64,000 bases of DNA from Paludibacteraceae bacterium (GTDB taxonomy: Bacteria > Bacteroidota > Bacteroidia > Bacteroidales > Paludibacteraceae): the NCBI GenBank assembly GCA_024405895.1, contig JAKSNW010000008.1:1-64000 (forward strand), given 5' to 3'. Below are positions 1 to 7,841 of this stretch, in pieces (the first letter of the stretch is position 1; each line of letters begins with the position of its first letter). The position numbers and the translations under genes are program-made. The notes below the pieces were generated by a model. It was not told where the DNA came from, did not search any database, and worked only from the letters and a program-made list of their open reading frames with translations.

Positions 1-11
1 CGGCATAATAA

Positions 12-45
12 AACCCCGAAAGTTTTTTGTCTAACTTTCGGGGTT
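12..45. terminator. Intrinsic terminator-like hairpin at window edge
   Basis: A perfect 13-bp inverted repeat (arms 12-24 and 33-45, loop of 8) lies at the left edge. It is rich in G:C in the middle of each arm and flanked by A/T, as expected for a Rho-independent terminator of whatever gene lies left of the window. The T-run is better on the minus strand, so it may work in both directions. Confidence 0.6.
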
Positions 46-102
46 CATATCAAAAAGGACGGGGCTTATTTATTGGCAACTATCTTTTCCAAAAAAAAGT
101 TG

Positions 103-110
103 TAACTTTG
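103..110 (+). promoter_or_regulatory. Bacteroidota -7 element (TAACTTTG)
   Basis: TAACTTTG matches the TAnnTTTG -7 consensus of Bacteroidota sigma-ABfr. It ends 26 bases before the ATG at 137. No convincing TTG sits 19-20 bases upstream, so the -33 half is weak. Confidence 0.6.
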
Positions 111-136
111 GCAGCGTAATTCAATCGTTTTCACCG

Positions 137-598
137 ATGAGACTCTTACGACTTACGACACTGTTTCTACTAATCTCTATCTCGGCTATGGCTTCTTCTA
201 AAGGACATATCTACAAGGACAAATATGCCCGTTTCGGCGATATCCTCTTCACCTGGGACGGCGAACACCTCTACAGCGGCGCCTACGACCGCTTCGGCGA
301 TATCCTCTACACCTGGGACGGCGAACACCTCTACAAGGGGGCTTACAAACGCTTCGGCGACATACTCTATACCTTCGACGGCGAACACCTCTACAAGGGG
401 GCTTACAAACGCTTCGGCGACATACTCTACACCTTCGACAAGGAGCATATCTACAAAGGCGCCTACGCCCGCTGGGGCGACATCATCTACACCTTCGACA
501 AGGAACACCTCTACAAAGGGGAATACGCCCGTTGGGGCGACATTCTGCTCACCACCGACACCACCTTCCCCGCCTTCCTGTTCCTGCTGGCACTCTAA
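137..598 (+). CDS. Small secreted protein of ~20-residue tandem repeats
   Basis: I do not recognise a named family. The 153-residue product starts with a signal peptide (residues 1-19, cut near Ala-Met-Ala-Ser). The rest is about six tandem 20-residue units of the pattern Y-x-R-F/W-G-D-I-L-Y-T-F/W-D-G/K-E-H-L/I-Y-K-G, followed by a short hydrophobic tail (FPAFLFLLAL). Aromatic, glycine and aspartate spacing suggests a short-strand beta repeat fold, exported to the periplasm or surface. At DNA level the period is exactly 60 bp from about 230 to 550, and units 301-360 and 361-420 are nearly identical, so copy number could change by slippage. A -7 promoter (103-110) precedes it and a terminator (652-684) follows, so it is monocistronic. 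The hydrophobic C-terminus is odd for a repeat protein. Confidence 0.75.
   Translation: MRLLRLTTLFLLISISAMASSKGHIYKDKYARFGDILFTWDGEHLYSGAYDRFGDILYTWDGEHLYKGAYKRFGDILYTFDGEHLYKGAYKRFGDILYTFDKEHIYKGAYARWGDIIYTFDKEHLYKGEYARWGDILLTTDTTFPAFLFLLAL
241..540 (+). repeat. 60-bp coding tandem repeat
   Basis: Five consecutive 60-bp units, in frame with the gene at 137-598, each encoding one 20-residue protein repeat. Units 301-360 and 361-420 differ at only a few positions. Divergence rises towards both ends, the usual pattern of a repeat that grows from the middle. Confidence 0.85.
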
Positions 599-651
599 CC
601 CAAGACTACCGACATGGCTCCTGATGCGTCAACGCAAGAGCCACAACCCAT

Positions 652-684
652 AGCCCCAAGCATCTTGCCTCGGGGCTTTTTTTT
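652..684 (+). terminator. Rho-independent terminator
   Basis: AGCCCC (652-657) pairs with GGGGCT (671-676), followed by a run of eight T. It ends the repeat-protein transcript. Confidence 0.75.
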
Positions 685-936
685 GACTCATCACCTGAGA
701 CCTCGTTTCCGCTGCAAAAGCACTGTTTTACCCCCGTTTTTTGCAAAAAAGTGAGAGAAAAACGCCTTTTTTGGCAGCCATCATGGGGAGAAACAGCGAC
801 TAAACCACCCAAGACGGCCCGATTTTCGGCATTTTTCAAAGGCTCACGACGGCTCCCATTGAGTTGAATAACTGAGACGTTGGGCAATTCTTCGTCAGTT
901 GATGGGTCGCTTCTTGGTGGAGTGAGAAATATCTTG
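685..936. other. Non-coding gap after the repeat-protein gene
   Basis: Apart from the terminator just before it and the promoter just after it, I see no gene in this stretch. The open frames across it have no family resemblance. Confidence 0.5.
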
Positions 937-944
937 TACTTTTG
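914..944 (+). promoter_or_regulatory. Promoter of the T9SS cargo gene
   Basis: TTG (914-916), a 20-base spacer, then TACTTTTG (937-944): a full match to the Bacteroidota -33/-7 pattern. The leader to the ATG at 1075 would be about 125 nt. Confidence 0.65.
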
Positions 945-1074
945 CGGCTCATTTGCGGCAGAGAATTGATGGCAGCTTTTTTCTGCGTTGGACTCGTAGA
1001 TGATAGATCCGTATTCCCATACGTGCGGTTCGTATTACGTGTGAAAACTCATAATACAAACTTATCAATCATTT

Positions 1075-4000
1075 ATGTTCAAATCAATTCTCACCATGAG
1101 CCTCTGCGCCCTCCTTTCCATCGGCGTGATGCAGGCTCAATCGTCCGACTGCGGCCGCCTTCAGTTGCCGTACGCAGAAGGCTTTGATGCCGTGGCTGAG
1201 TACTCACAGCCTAACTGCTGGACTACCCTCGGCACCGAGGGTTATCCTCGCGTGAGCGCCATCCGTGGCTCCAACGGCACCTCACAAAGCCTCTATTACT
1301 CTATCTACAACCCTTCCTGGGGCGTCATGCCTGAGTTCGCCATCAATTCGATGCGAACAGCGACTCTCACATTCGATTTCTACACTCAAAACATGGGTGT
1401 AATCCGTGTGGGCGTGATGACCGACCCTACCGACACCACCACCTTCACCCTGGTGCAGACCATCAATGCCAACCAACTCAGTTGGGTAAGCGTTACGGTG
1501 CCTTTTGAGAGTTATACCGGTAGCGGCAAACACATCGCCATCACTACCAACTGCTCGGTCTATATTGACAACATCGCTGTCAGCACCACCGAAGAGACCC
1601 CTGGCACTCCAGACACTCCGGGTACGACAACAATCCCTGACCTCCCGCTGATCACCGGCTTTGAGGACGCTGCCGACAACGCTCTCTGGCAGACCACTAC
1701 CACTACCACCGGTGTCAACCTCTTTGCCATCGGCTCTGCCGTGAACCACGGCGGCAACAACGCCCTCTATATCTCCAACGACGGCGGCGTATCTGCAGCC
1801 TACACCAACACCAATGCGACAGTAACCTTCATACACCGTCCTTTCCACCTCCAGAACGACAACACCGTGATGATCTCCTACGACTGGGCTTGCCACGGTG
1901 AGAGCGGCTACGACAAGGGTCGTGTCTTCGTGGCTCCTGCCAATGCCGACATCTCTGCCTTGACCTCTACGGAACTCTCCAACCTCATGAGCAACTACAC
2001 TACCAACCCAACTGGCTGGCTCAATGCCGACGGCGGTTCCAACCTCAGCGGTGTAGACAACTGGACTACCAAGTCGGTGGAACTCAACCTCACCGCAGGC
2101 GATTATCTCCTGGTCATCGGCTGGAAAGATGACAGTTCTGGCGGCAACAACCCTACCTTCATGCTCGACAACCTCTCTGTTCGCGAGAAGGTGTGCTACC
2201 TTCAGGAGATGACTGCAGCTGCCGGCGCTACCGATGTGACTGTCAACGCCTCAACCGACTGTCCTACCGTTCAGGTTCAAATTGCTGACTCTGCTAACGT
2301 GGTTCTCTTTGACACCGTGGCTACCTTGCCATACACCTACAGCAACCTCAACCCAAGCACTGCCTATACCGTCAAGATGCGCGGTTTCTGCCTCAGCGGC
2401 GACACTACCGACTGGGCAACTGCCTCTATCATCACCCTCTGCGCCGACCTCTTCGTCGATGCTCAGAACCACTACACCGACAACTTCGAAGGCTACGTGG
2501 CAGGCACCGACAACTATCTCGGCTGCTGGTTGAAAACCATTGACAATACCTCTGGCACACTCCCTTACGTCACTACTTCATCTTACACTGGTGGCGGACA
2601 GTCGGTGGCATTCACTGGCTCATCAACCCGCAACGGCTACCTCGCTACTCCTAACATCACCGGCACTCCAATCAATCAGTTGCGTGTGAAGTTCAAAGCC
2701 AGCCTCCTCTATGCTTCTTATATGATGGAAGTGGGCGTGATGACCGACCCTCTCGACTACACGACTTTCACTCCAGTGAAACGTATCACTCCAACACTGA
2801 CTGGCTGGGCTGACTATATCGTTGACCTTGGCAACTACACCGGTACTGGTCGCAGCATCGCTTTCCGTGCCGTCGGCAACAACTTCAATATCGACGATGT
2901 GGAGATTCTCCCAACGCCTTCATGCCTCGAGCCTACTTTCAATCTCACCACCTCTGTAGGCAGCGTCAACATTGAAATCACCCCTGCATTCCCTACCGAC
3001 AGGAACTGGGATGTTGTTGTAAAGACTACTGCCAACATCAACGACACGGTGGCTCCTCTGTTGAGTCAGACCATCAATGATTCCAACTTCGTGGTCAACG
3101 GTCTTGACAACCTCACTACCTATTATGTCTTCGTTCGCACCCATTGCTCCGCTACCGAACAGAGCGAGTGGATCATGAAGAATATCACTACCCCTTGCGG
3201 CTACTACACCGTTCCTTATACCCACGACTTCGCCACCTTCCCAGGCAACTGTTGGTATCGTTACACCGGTCGCTACGAGGATGTGGCTGCCGGCACCACA
3301 CCATTGGCTTCTTCTTCCAACGGTTGGTATCAATGCACCAACGGCAAAGGCATCTCTGCTACTCACGCCAAGGTTAACCTCTGGGACAACAACCAACGCT
3401 ACTGGATTGCTACGCCAGAGTTCATGATTGCTGGTCCTGCCGAACTCAGCTTCGACCTTGCCCTCACTACCTACAACAGCAACAACGCTTGCACTCCAGG
3501 CAATCAGCCTACACACCGCTTCGGCGTTGTGGCTTCTGTTGACGGCGGCGCTACCTGGAGCAATATCCCTGTGGCTATGTGGGACAACGTGGGCTCTTCT
3601 CGTGTCTACGACAGCATCCCTGCCACTGCCACCCATGTCACTTTGTCACTCAACGACTTCGTTGGCGGCTCTGTGAAGGTTGCCTTCTATGCTGAATCAA
3701 GCGGAGGCAGTGCCGACCTCGACCTCCACATCGGCAATATCTCTATCGATCTCGTAGGCAGTCAGGAACCTGACACTGTGATGTTGACCGACCAGATTTG
3801 CCAAGGCAACGGCTATAATGCCAACGGATTCTCATTCATCTCTTTGCCTGTGGCTGGCGAGTATGTCTTCAACCGCACTTCTAACGACACGGTCTACAAC
3901 CTCACGCTCACCGTTCTCCCAACTGCGGCTGCTACTGAGGAAATCACCATCTGCGACACCGACCTTCCTTACGCTTGGAACGGTCAGAGCCTAACCGCTG

Positions 4001-4647
4001 CCGGTGAATATACCTTCAATACTACTGCTGCCAACGGCTGCGATTCTGTGGTGACATTGACTCTTACTGTCAACAACGCTGTTGCTGCTACCGAGGAAAT
4101 CTCCGTCTGCGACACCGACCTTCCTTACGCTTGGAATGGTCAGGATCTCACTGCTGCCGGTGAATATACCTTCAATACTACCGCTGCCAACGGCTGTGAT
4201 TCTGTAGTAACATTGATCCTTACTGTCAACGCTTCATTTGCTCAGACCGACAGCCTCTCTATCCTCGACACAGAACTTCCTTATCAATGGAATGGTCAGG
4301 AGATCACTGCTGCCGGTGAATACACCTTCAACGGTACCACAGCCGAAGGTTGCGACTCCATCATCACCCTCGTGCTTGATGTTCAGGTAGGTCTTGACTA
4401 CGCTGAGGACGGCATGTTTGCCATCACTCCTAACCCAGTAGAGCGTGGCGGTAACGTCCGCATCGACGCCAACGTAGAGGAGAAAGCCGTAGTTGAACTC
4501 TACACCGCCAACGGCAAACTCATCTCACGCAGCGAACACCAGGCTAAACCTATCTACGTAACGATGCCACAGGAAGCCGGCCTCTACATGGTTCGCCTTA
4601 CCACGGCATCTGGTCGCGTACTCTACGGCAAAGTCATCGTGAAATAA
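1075..4647 (+). CDS. Large T9SS-secreted multidomain surface protein
   Basis: A 1190-residue exported protein. Residues 1-21 form a signal peptide ending at MQAQ. The body carries MAM/choice-of-anchor-J-like beta-sandwich stretches (around residues 30-165, 195-370, 470-620 and 700-900, seen from GFED/GCW/WIATPEF-type motifs), with fibronectin-III-like linkers (around 375-460 and 620-690). Three near-copy modules of about 50 residues containing CDTDLPYAWNGQ and GEYTFNTTAANGCDS lie at about 955-1100. The last 80 residues (ITPNPVERGG ... GLYMVRL ... GKVIVK) are a type A T9SS C-terminal sorting domain, so the protein should be exported by Sec, carried by the Por machinery and anchored on or released from the surface. 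It has its own promoter and terminator. Substrate is unknown; adhesin or glycan-binding roles are inference. Confidence 0.85.
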   Translation: MFKSILTMSLCALLSIGVMQAQSSDCGRLQLPYAEGFDAVAEYSQPNCWTTLGTEGYPRVSAIRGSNGTSQSLYYSIYNPSWGVMPEFAINSMRTATLTFDFYTQNMGVIRVGVMTDPTDTTTFTLVQTINANQLSWVSVTVPFESYTGSGKHIAITTNCSVYIDNIAVSTTEETPGTPDTPGTTTIPDLPLITGFEDAADNALWQTTTTTTGVNLFAIGSAVNHGGNNALYISNDGGVSAAYTNTNATVTFIHRPFHLQNDNTVMISYDWACHGESGYDKGRVFVAPANADISALTSTELSNLMSNYTTNPTGWLNADGGSNLSGVDNWTTKSVELNLTAGDYLLVIGWKDDSSGGNNPTFMLDNLSVREKVCYLQEMTAAAGATDVTVNASTDCPTVQVQIADSANVVLFDTVATLPYTYSNLNPSTAYTVKMRGFCLSGDTTDWATASIITLCADLFVDAQNHYTDNFEGYVAGTDNYLGCWLKTIDNTSGTLPYVTTSSYTGGGQSVAFTGSSTRNGYLATPNITGTPINQLRVKFKASLLYASYMMEVGVMTDPLDYTTFTPVKRITPTLTGWADYIVDLGNYTGTGRSIAFRAVGNNFNIDDVEILPTPSCLEPTFNLTTSVGSVNIEITPAFPTDRNWDVVVKTTANINDTVAPLLSQTINDSNFVVNGLDNLTTYYVFVRTHCSATEQSEWIMKNITTPCGYYTVPYTHDFATFPGNCWYRYTGRYEDVAAGTTPLASSSNGWYQCTNGKGISATHAKVNLWDNNQRYWIATPEFMIAGPAELSFDLALTTYNSNNACTPGNQPTHRFGVVASVDGGATWSNIPVAMWDNVGSSRVYDSIPATATHVTLSLNDFVGGSVKVAFYAESSGGSADLDLHIGNISIDLVGSQEPDTVMLTDQICQGNGYNANGFSFISLPVAGEYVFNRTSNDTVYNLTLTVLPTAAATEEITICDTDLPYAWNGQSLTAAGEYTFNTTAANGCDSVVTLTLTVNNAVAATEEISVCDTDLPYAWNGQDLTAAGEYTFNTTAANGCDSVVTLILTVNASFAQTDSLSILDTELPYQWNGQEITAAGEYTFNGTTAEGCDSIITLVLDVQVGLDYAEDGMFAITPNPVERGGNVRIDANVEEKAVVELYTANGKLISRSEHQAKPIYVTMPQEAGLYMVRLTTASGRVLYGKVIVK

Positions 4648-4712
4648 GTAACACGAAAACCTTAACGAAAACTGTTTCTGGTTCCCGTTATCGTTATCGT
4701 TGAAAATACCCC

Positions 4713-4750
4713 AGCCCTCGCTTAACCACAGCGGGGGCTTTTTGTTTTTA
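4713..4750 (+). terminator. Rho-independent terminator
   Basis: A 10-bp stem (4713-4722 with 4730-4739, one G:T pair) followed by a T-rich tract. It ends the T9SS cargo gene. Confidence 0.8.
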
Positions 4751-4863
4751 TGAAGCTGTTTCCATTCGAATGCTTCCTTGAAATGTTGAAACATCAGCAG
4801 CCATCAATGATGAATGGTCAAAGAATATAATTTCATGCCATCCGCGTTTCTGGCGGCAAAACA

Positions 4864-4894
4864 TTTGGCATTTGCAAAATATTCGTTACCTTTG
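4864..4894 (+). promoter_or_regulatory. Promoter of the FGE-like / nucleoside kinase unit
   Basis: TTTG (4864-4867), 19-base spacer, TACCTTTG (4887-4894). The ATG at 4919 lies 24 bases beyond the -7 element. Confidence 0.7.
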
Positions 4895-4918
4895 CATCTT
4901 AGTTAAAAAACAGATGCT

Positions 4919-5689
4919 ATGCGTAGAATCACCCTTTGCCTTCTGCTCTTGATGGTGTGCATCTTTGCCGGTGCGCAAGATTTGGAGTTTGAGGTAAACA
5001 AGATAACATTCAAGATGATAAGAGTAGAAGGTGGCTCATTCAAGATGGGTGCCACCAAGGAGCAGCTCTCGGAAGCCAATGCCGACGAGTATCCTGTGCA
5101 GAAGGTTACGCTTGAGACTTACTATATCGGCGAGACCGAAGTGACGCAGGAACTGTGGACAGCTGTGATGGGCAAGAATCCAAGCTTTTTCATCGGCAAT
5201 GAGAAACGTCCTGTAGAGAATGTCAGTTGGGGCGATTGTCAACAGTTTATAGAGAAACTCAATGCTATGTTGCATAAAAATAAACAGTTGGCACCGAATC
5301 TTCATTTTGCCTTGCCTACGGAAGCGCAGTGGGAGTATGCCGCTCGTGGTGGCCGTCAAAGCAAAGGATGCAAATATTCGGGCAGCAGTGCCGTGGGTAG
5401 TGTTTCATGGTTCTACTACAGCAAGGGTGTGACCCACATGGTAGGCAAGAAACTGGCCAACGAACTCGGCATCTACGACATGAGCGGCAACGTCTTCGAA
5501 TGGTGCGCCGACTGGTACCACCCTCACGAGTTCGCCGAAGGAGAGGTGCCGATGGACACCGCCCGCGTTCTCCGCGGAGGCAGCTGGAGCAGCCCATCCA
5601 AGAACTGCCGCGTCTCCAACCGCTTCTGCCAAAAACCCGACACACGCGCCGGCAACTTCGGATTCCGACTCGCCATCATCGAAAACTAA
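4919..5689 (+). CDS. Secreted formylglycine-generating-enzyme (SUMF1)-like protein
   Basis: A 256-residue protein with a signal peptide (residues 1-19, FAGAQ) and a single FGE-sulfatase domain from about residue 30 to the end. Family hallmarks are GGSFKMG near the N-terminus, the ETEVTQELW and PVENVSW motifs, LPTEAQWEYAARGG in the middle, and the closing GNVFEWCADWY, RVLRGGSW and FGFRLA segments. Genuine sulfatase-activating enzymes have two active-site cysteines after GGS; here only the second (NCR) is visible and the first position is Ser, so formylglycine formation is doubtful. Members like this are common exported proteins in Bacteroidota with unknown partners. It lies 36 bp upstream of the nucleoside kinase on the same strand and probably shares its transcript. 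Confidence 0.85.
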   Translation: MRRITLCLLLLMVCIFAGAQDLEFEVNKITFKMIRVEGGSFKMGATKEQLSEANADEYPVQKVTLETYYIGETEVTQELWTAVMGKNPSFFIGNEKRPVENVSWGDCQQFIEKLNAMLHKNKQLAPNLHFALPTEAQWEYAARGGRQSKGCKYSGSSAVGSVSWFYYSKGVTHMVGKKLANELGIYDMSGNVFEWCADWYHPHEFAEGEVPMDTARVLRGGSWSSPSKNCRVSNRFCQKPDTRAGNFGFRLAIIEN

Positions 5690-5725
5690 CACCACAAAAA
5701 ACCCATACACTTATATATATACACA

Positions 5726-7393
5726 ATGAAAAAGAACCTCGTTGACATCCACTGCCGCAACCTCAACAAGAGCCTCTCCATCGAGATGGGCTCCACACTG
5801 ATGGACATCTATCAGCAAAGCGGCGCGACGCTCCCCTATAGAGTCATCGGCGCACTGGTCAACAACAAACTCGAAGACCTCAACTACCCCGTCTACCGTC
5901 CGAAACAGATAGAATTCGTCGACATCCACCACCCCAAAGGACGCAGCATCTACCTCCGAACCATCTCCATGGTGCTCGCCAAAGCGGTAGCAGAGCTCTA
6001 CCCTGACCACCACCTCCGCATCGAGCACCCCATCTCCAAAGGATACTACTGCACCCTCAACGGACGCAACGGCATCGTGACCACCGAGATGACCAACGCC
6101 ATCCGACAACGCATGCAAGAGATAGTGGCTGCCGACACACCCATCGAGACCATCGAGGCACCGATGGAAGAGGTGAAGGAACTGTTCCGCCAACAGGGAC
6201 AACTCGACCGCGTGGAACTCCTCACCACCCTCGGCACCTGCTACGCCCGATACTTCAAAATCGACCATTTCATCGACTTCTTCACCGGAGTGCTCGCCCC
6301 ATCAACAGGCTACGTACCGGTCTTCGACGTCGAGAAATACGAGAACGGATTCCTCCTCCGCGTGCCTTACGTCGAGAACCCCGAGACACTCGCACCCGTC
6401 GTGCCACAACCCAAGATGTTCCGCGCCTTCGACCAATTCGTAGAGTGGAACAATATCATGCACCTCGACAACATCGGCGACTTCGACCGCTTGATGCACG
6501 AGAACCACGGCAGCGAACTCCTCAAGATCTACGAGGCACTCCACGAGAAATTCATCGCCTCCATCGCCGACAAGGTCCACGAACGCGGCAACGTCAAGAT
6601 CATCATGATCTCTGGCCCATCCTCCTCCGGCAAGACCACCTTCAGCAAACGCCTCTCCGTGCAACTCTCCGTGCTCGGCATCCGCCCCGTGGTCCTCTCC
6701 ATGGACGACTACTTCGTCAACCGCGAAGACACCCCTAAGGACGAGAACGGCGAGTGGGACTTCGAGCATCTCCACGCCATTGACCTCGAACTCTTCAACA
6801 CCCAGCTCAACCAACTGCTGGCAGGCGAGGAGGTGAATCTCCCAACCTTCAACTTCGAAGACGGCCACCGCCACTACTACGGTCAGACCATGAAGATGAC
6901 CGACGACATGGTATTGGTCATCGAAGGCATCCACGCCCTCAACCCCGAGCTCCTCGCCAAGGTCGACCAAAGCCGCGTCTTCAAACTCTACGTCTCGGCC
7001 CTCACCACCATCTCGTTGGACGACCACACCTGGATCTCCACCTCCGACACCCGTCTGCTCCGCCGCATCGTGCGCGACTACAACTTCCGTGGCTTCTCGG
7101 CGCGCGACACCATCTCTCGTTGGCCCTCCGTCCGTCGTGGCGAAGACCGCTGGATCTTCCCTTATCAAGAGAACGCCGACATCATGTTCAACTCCTCCTT
7201 GCTCTTTGAGCTCGCCATCCTCCGTCGTTATGCCGAGCCCATCCTCTCCCAGGTGCCAGAATACTGCAATGAATACACCGAGGCCCACCGCCTGCTGAAA
7301 TTCCTCCGATTCTTTGCCCCCATGGACGCCGGCGAGCTACCTCCAACCTCCCTCCTCCGCGAATTCCTTGGCGGCAGCAGCTTCCGCTACTAA
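5726..7393 (+). CDS. TGS-domain nucleoside (uridine-type) kinase
   Basis: A 555-residue cytoplasmic protein. Residues about 1-70 resemble a TGS domain and about 75-215 the threonyl-tRNA-synthetase 'second additional' domain. The C-terminal half is a uridine kinase/phosphoribulokinase P-loop domain with Walker A GPSSSGKT at residues 297-304, SMDDYF shortly after, and the FNFEDGHRHYYG lid-like segment. The family phosphorylates nucleosides in vitro, but the biological substrate is not settled, so I give no symbol. The length is typical of the Bacteroidota family. Codon use is unusual: third positions are overwhelmingly C, much more so than in the ribosomal genes of this window, which also creates long antisense open frames. 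A terminator at 7482 follows. Confidence 0.88.
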   Translation: MKKNLVDIHCRNLNKSLSIEMGSTLMDIYQQSGATLPYRVIGALVNNKLEDLNYPVYRPKQIEFVDIHHPKGRSIYLRTISMVLAKAVAELYPDHHLRIEHPISKGYYCTLNGRNGIVTTEMTNAIRQRMQEIVAADTPIETIEAPMEEVKELFRQQGQLDRVELLTTLGTCYARYFKIDHFIDFFTGVLAPSTGYVPVFDVEKYENGFLLRVPYVENPETLAPVVPQPKMFRAFDQFVEWNNIMHLDNIGDFDRLMHENHGSELLKIYEALHEKFIASIADKVHERGNVKIIMISGPSSSGKTTFSKRLSVQLSVLGIRPVVLSMDDYFVNREDTPKDENGEWDFEHLHAIDLELFNTQLNQLLAGEEVNLPTFNFEDGHRHYYGQTMKMTDDMVLVIEGIHALNPELLAKVDQSRVFKLYVSALTTISLDDHTWISTSDTRLLRRIVRDYNFRGFSARDTISRWPSVRRGEDRWIFPYQENADIMFNSSLLFELAILRRYAEPILSQVPEYCNEYTEAHRLLKFLRFFAPMDAGELPPTSLLREFLGGSSFRY

Positions 7394-7481
7394 CGCCTCC
7401 CCTCTTTCAAACCAACTGATGGCACAGCATCAGATTATGTGATTGTTTGCTGTGAATTTTCTTTTGGGTTCATAACCCCTT

Positions 7482-7513
7482 AGGCAGGCTCCTTGCGGAG
7501 TCTGCCTTTTCTG
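7482..7513 (+). terminator. Rho-independent terminator
   Basis: AGGCAG-g-CTCC (7482-7492) pairs with GGAG-t-CTGCCT (7497-7507), followed by TTTTCT. It terminates the nucleoside kinase unit. Confidence 0.75.
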
Positions 7514-7705
7514 TGCCAAGGACTGATTGTGGTTTTTTTTCGACTGATGGCGAGGCGAGATGGGACTCCCTTTCCACACTTTTTTCTGACACTGGCGGGT
7601 TGAGAAAAAAGGGAAAGGAGCCGTAGAGGCACAGAAGAAAATACACATTACCAACTCACTGACAGCACGTTGACACCATTACACAGGAGAAGCTACGAGG
7701 TTTCC

Positions 7706-7773
7706 AGAAAAAGATGTAACTTTGCGGAGAATCCTACAGCAATAAGGAGACCAAGAAAAAGATGTAACTTTGC
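7706..7773 (+). promoter_or_regulatory. Two identical -7 promoter elements in direct repeat
   Basis: A 20-base sequence ending in GATGTAACTTTGC occurs twice without change, at 7706-7725 and 7754-7773, giving -7 elements at 7717-7724 and 7765-7772 spaced 48 bp apart. Both read towards the lipoprotein at 7842. Neither has an obvious TTG at the -33 position. Confidence 0.6.
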
Positions 7774-7841
7774 AGACCGTCGTAAAGCAATATATCTTAA
7801 TTTAGTTCGCAAATAAATCTTAGTTAAAACAATAGACTCTT

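Larger units (their letters stand above)
7394..7841. other. Non-coding gap upstream of the lipoprotein gene
   Basis: This stretch holds the terminator at 7482-7513 and the duplicated promoter elements at 7706-7773. A 74-codon minus-strand open frame in it has no recognisable features and I do not call it. Confidence 0.55.

Noticed and set aside
241..540. Regular spacing suggesting a CRISPR array
   Set aside because: The repeats are contiguous with no spacers and encode an in-frame protein repeat.
942..1187. Plus-strand open frame of 81 codons overlapping the start of the T9SS cargo gene
   Set aside because: It begins inside the -7 element and ends in the cargo gene in another frame; the cargo gene has a clear signal peptide start at 1075.
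2920..3636. Minus-strand open frame of 238 codons within the T9SS cargo gene
   Set aside because: Entirely inside a clear gene on the other strand and without family resemblance.
6302..7288. Minus-strand open frame of 328 codons opposite the nucleoside kinase
   Set aside because: It mirrors a strongly C-ending coding gene; the protein is Val/Glu/Asp/His-rich with no domain, as expected for a shadow frame.
7430..7654. 74-codon minus-strand frame between the nucleoside kinase and lipoprotein genes
   Set aside because: It spans a terminator hairpin and has no promoter, signal or domain.
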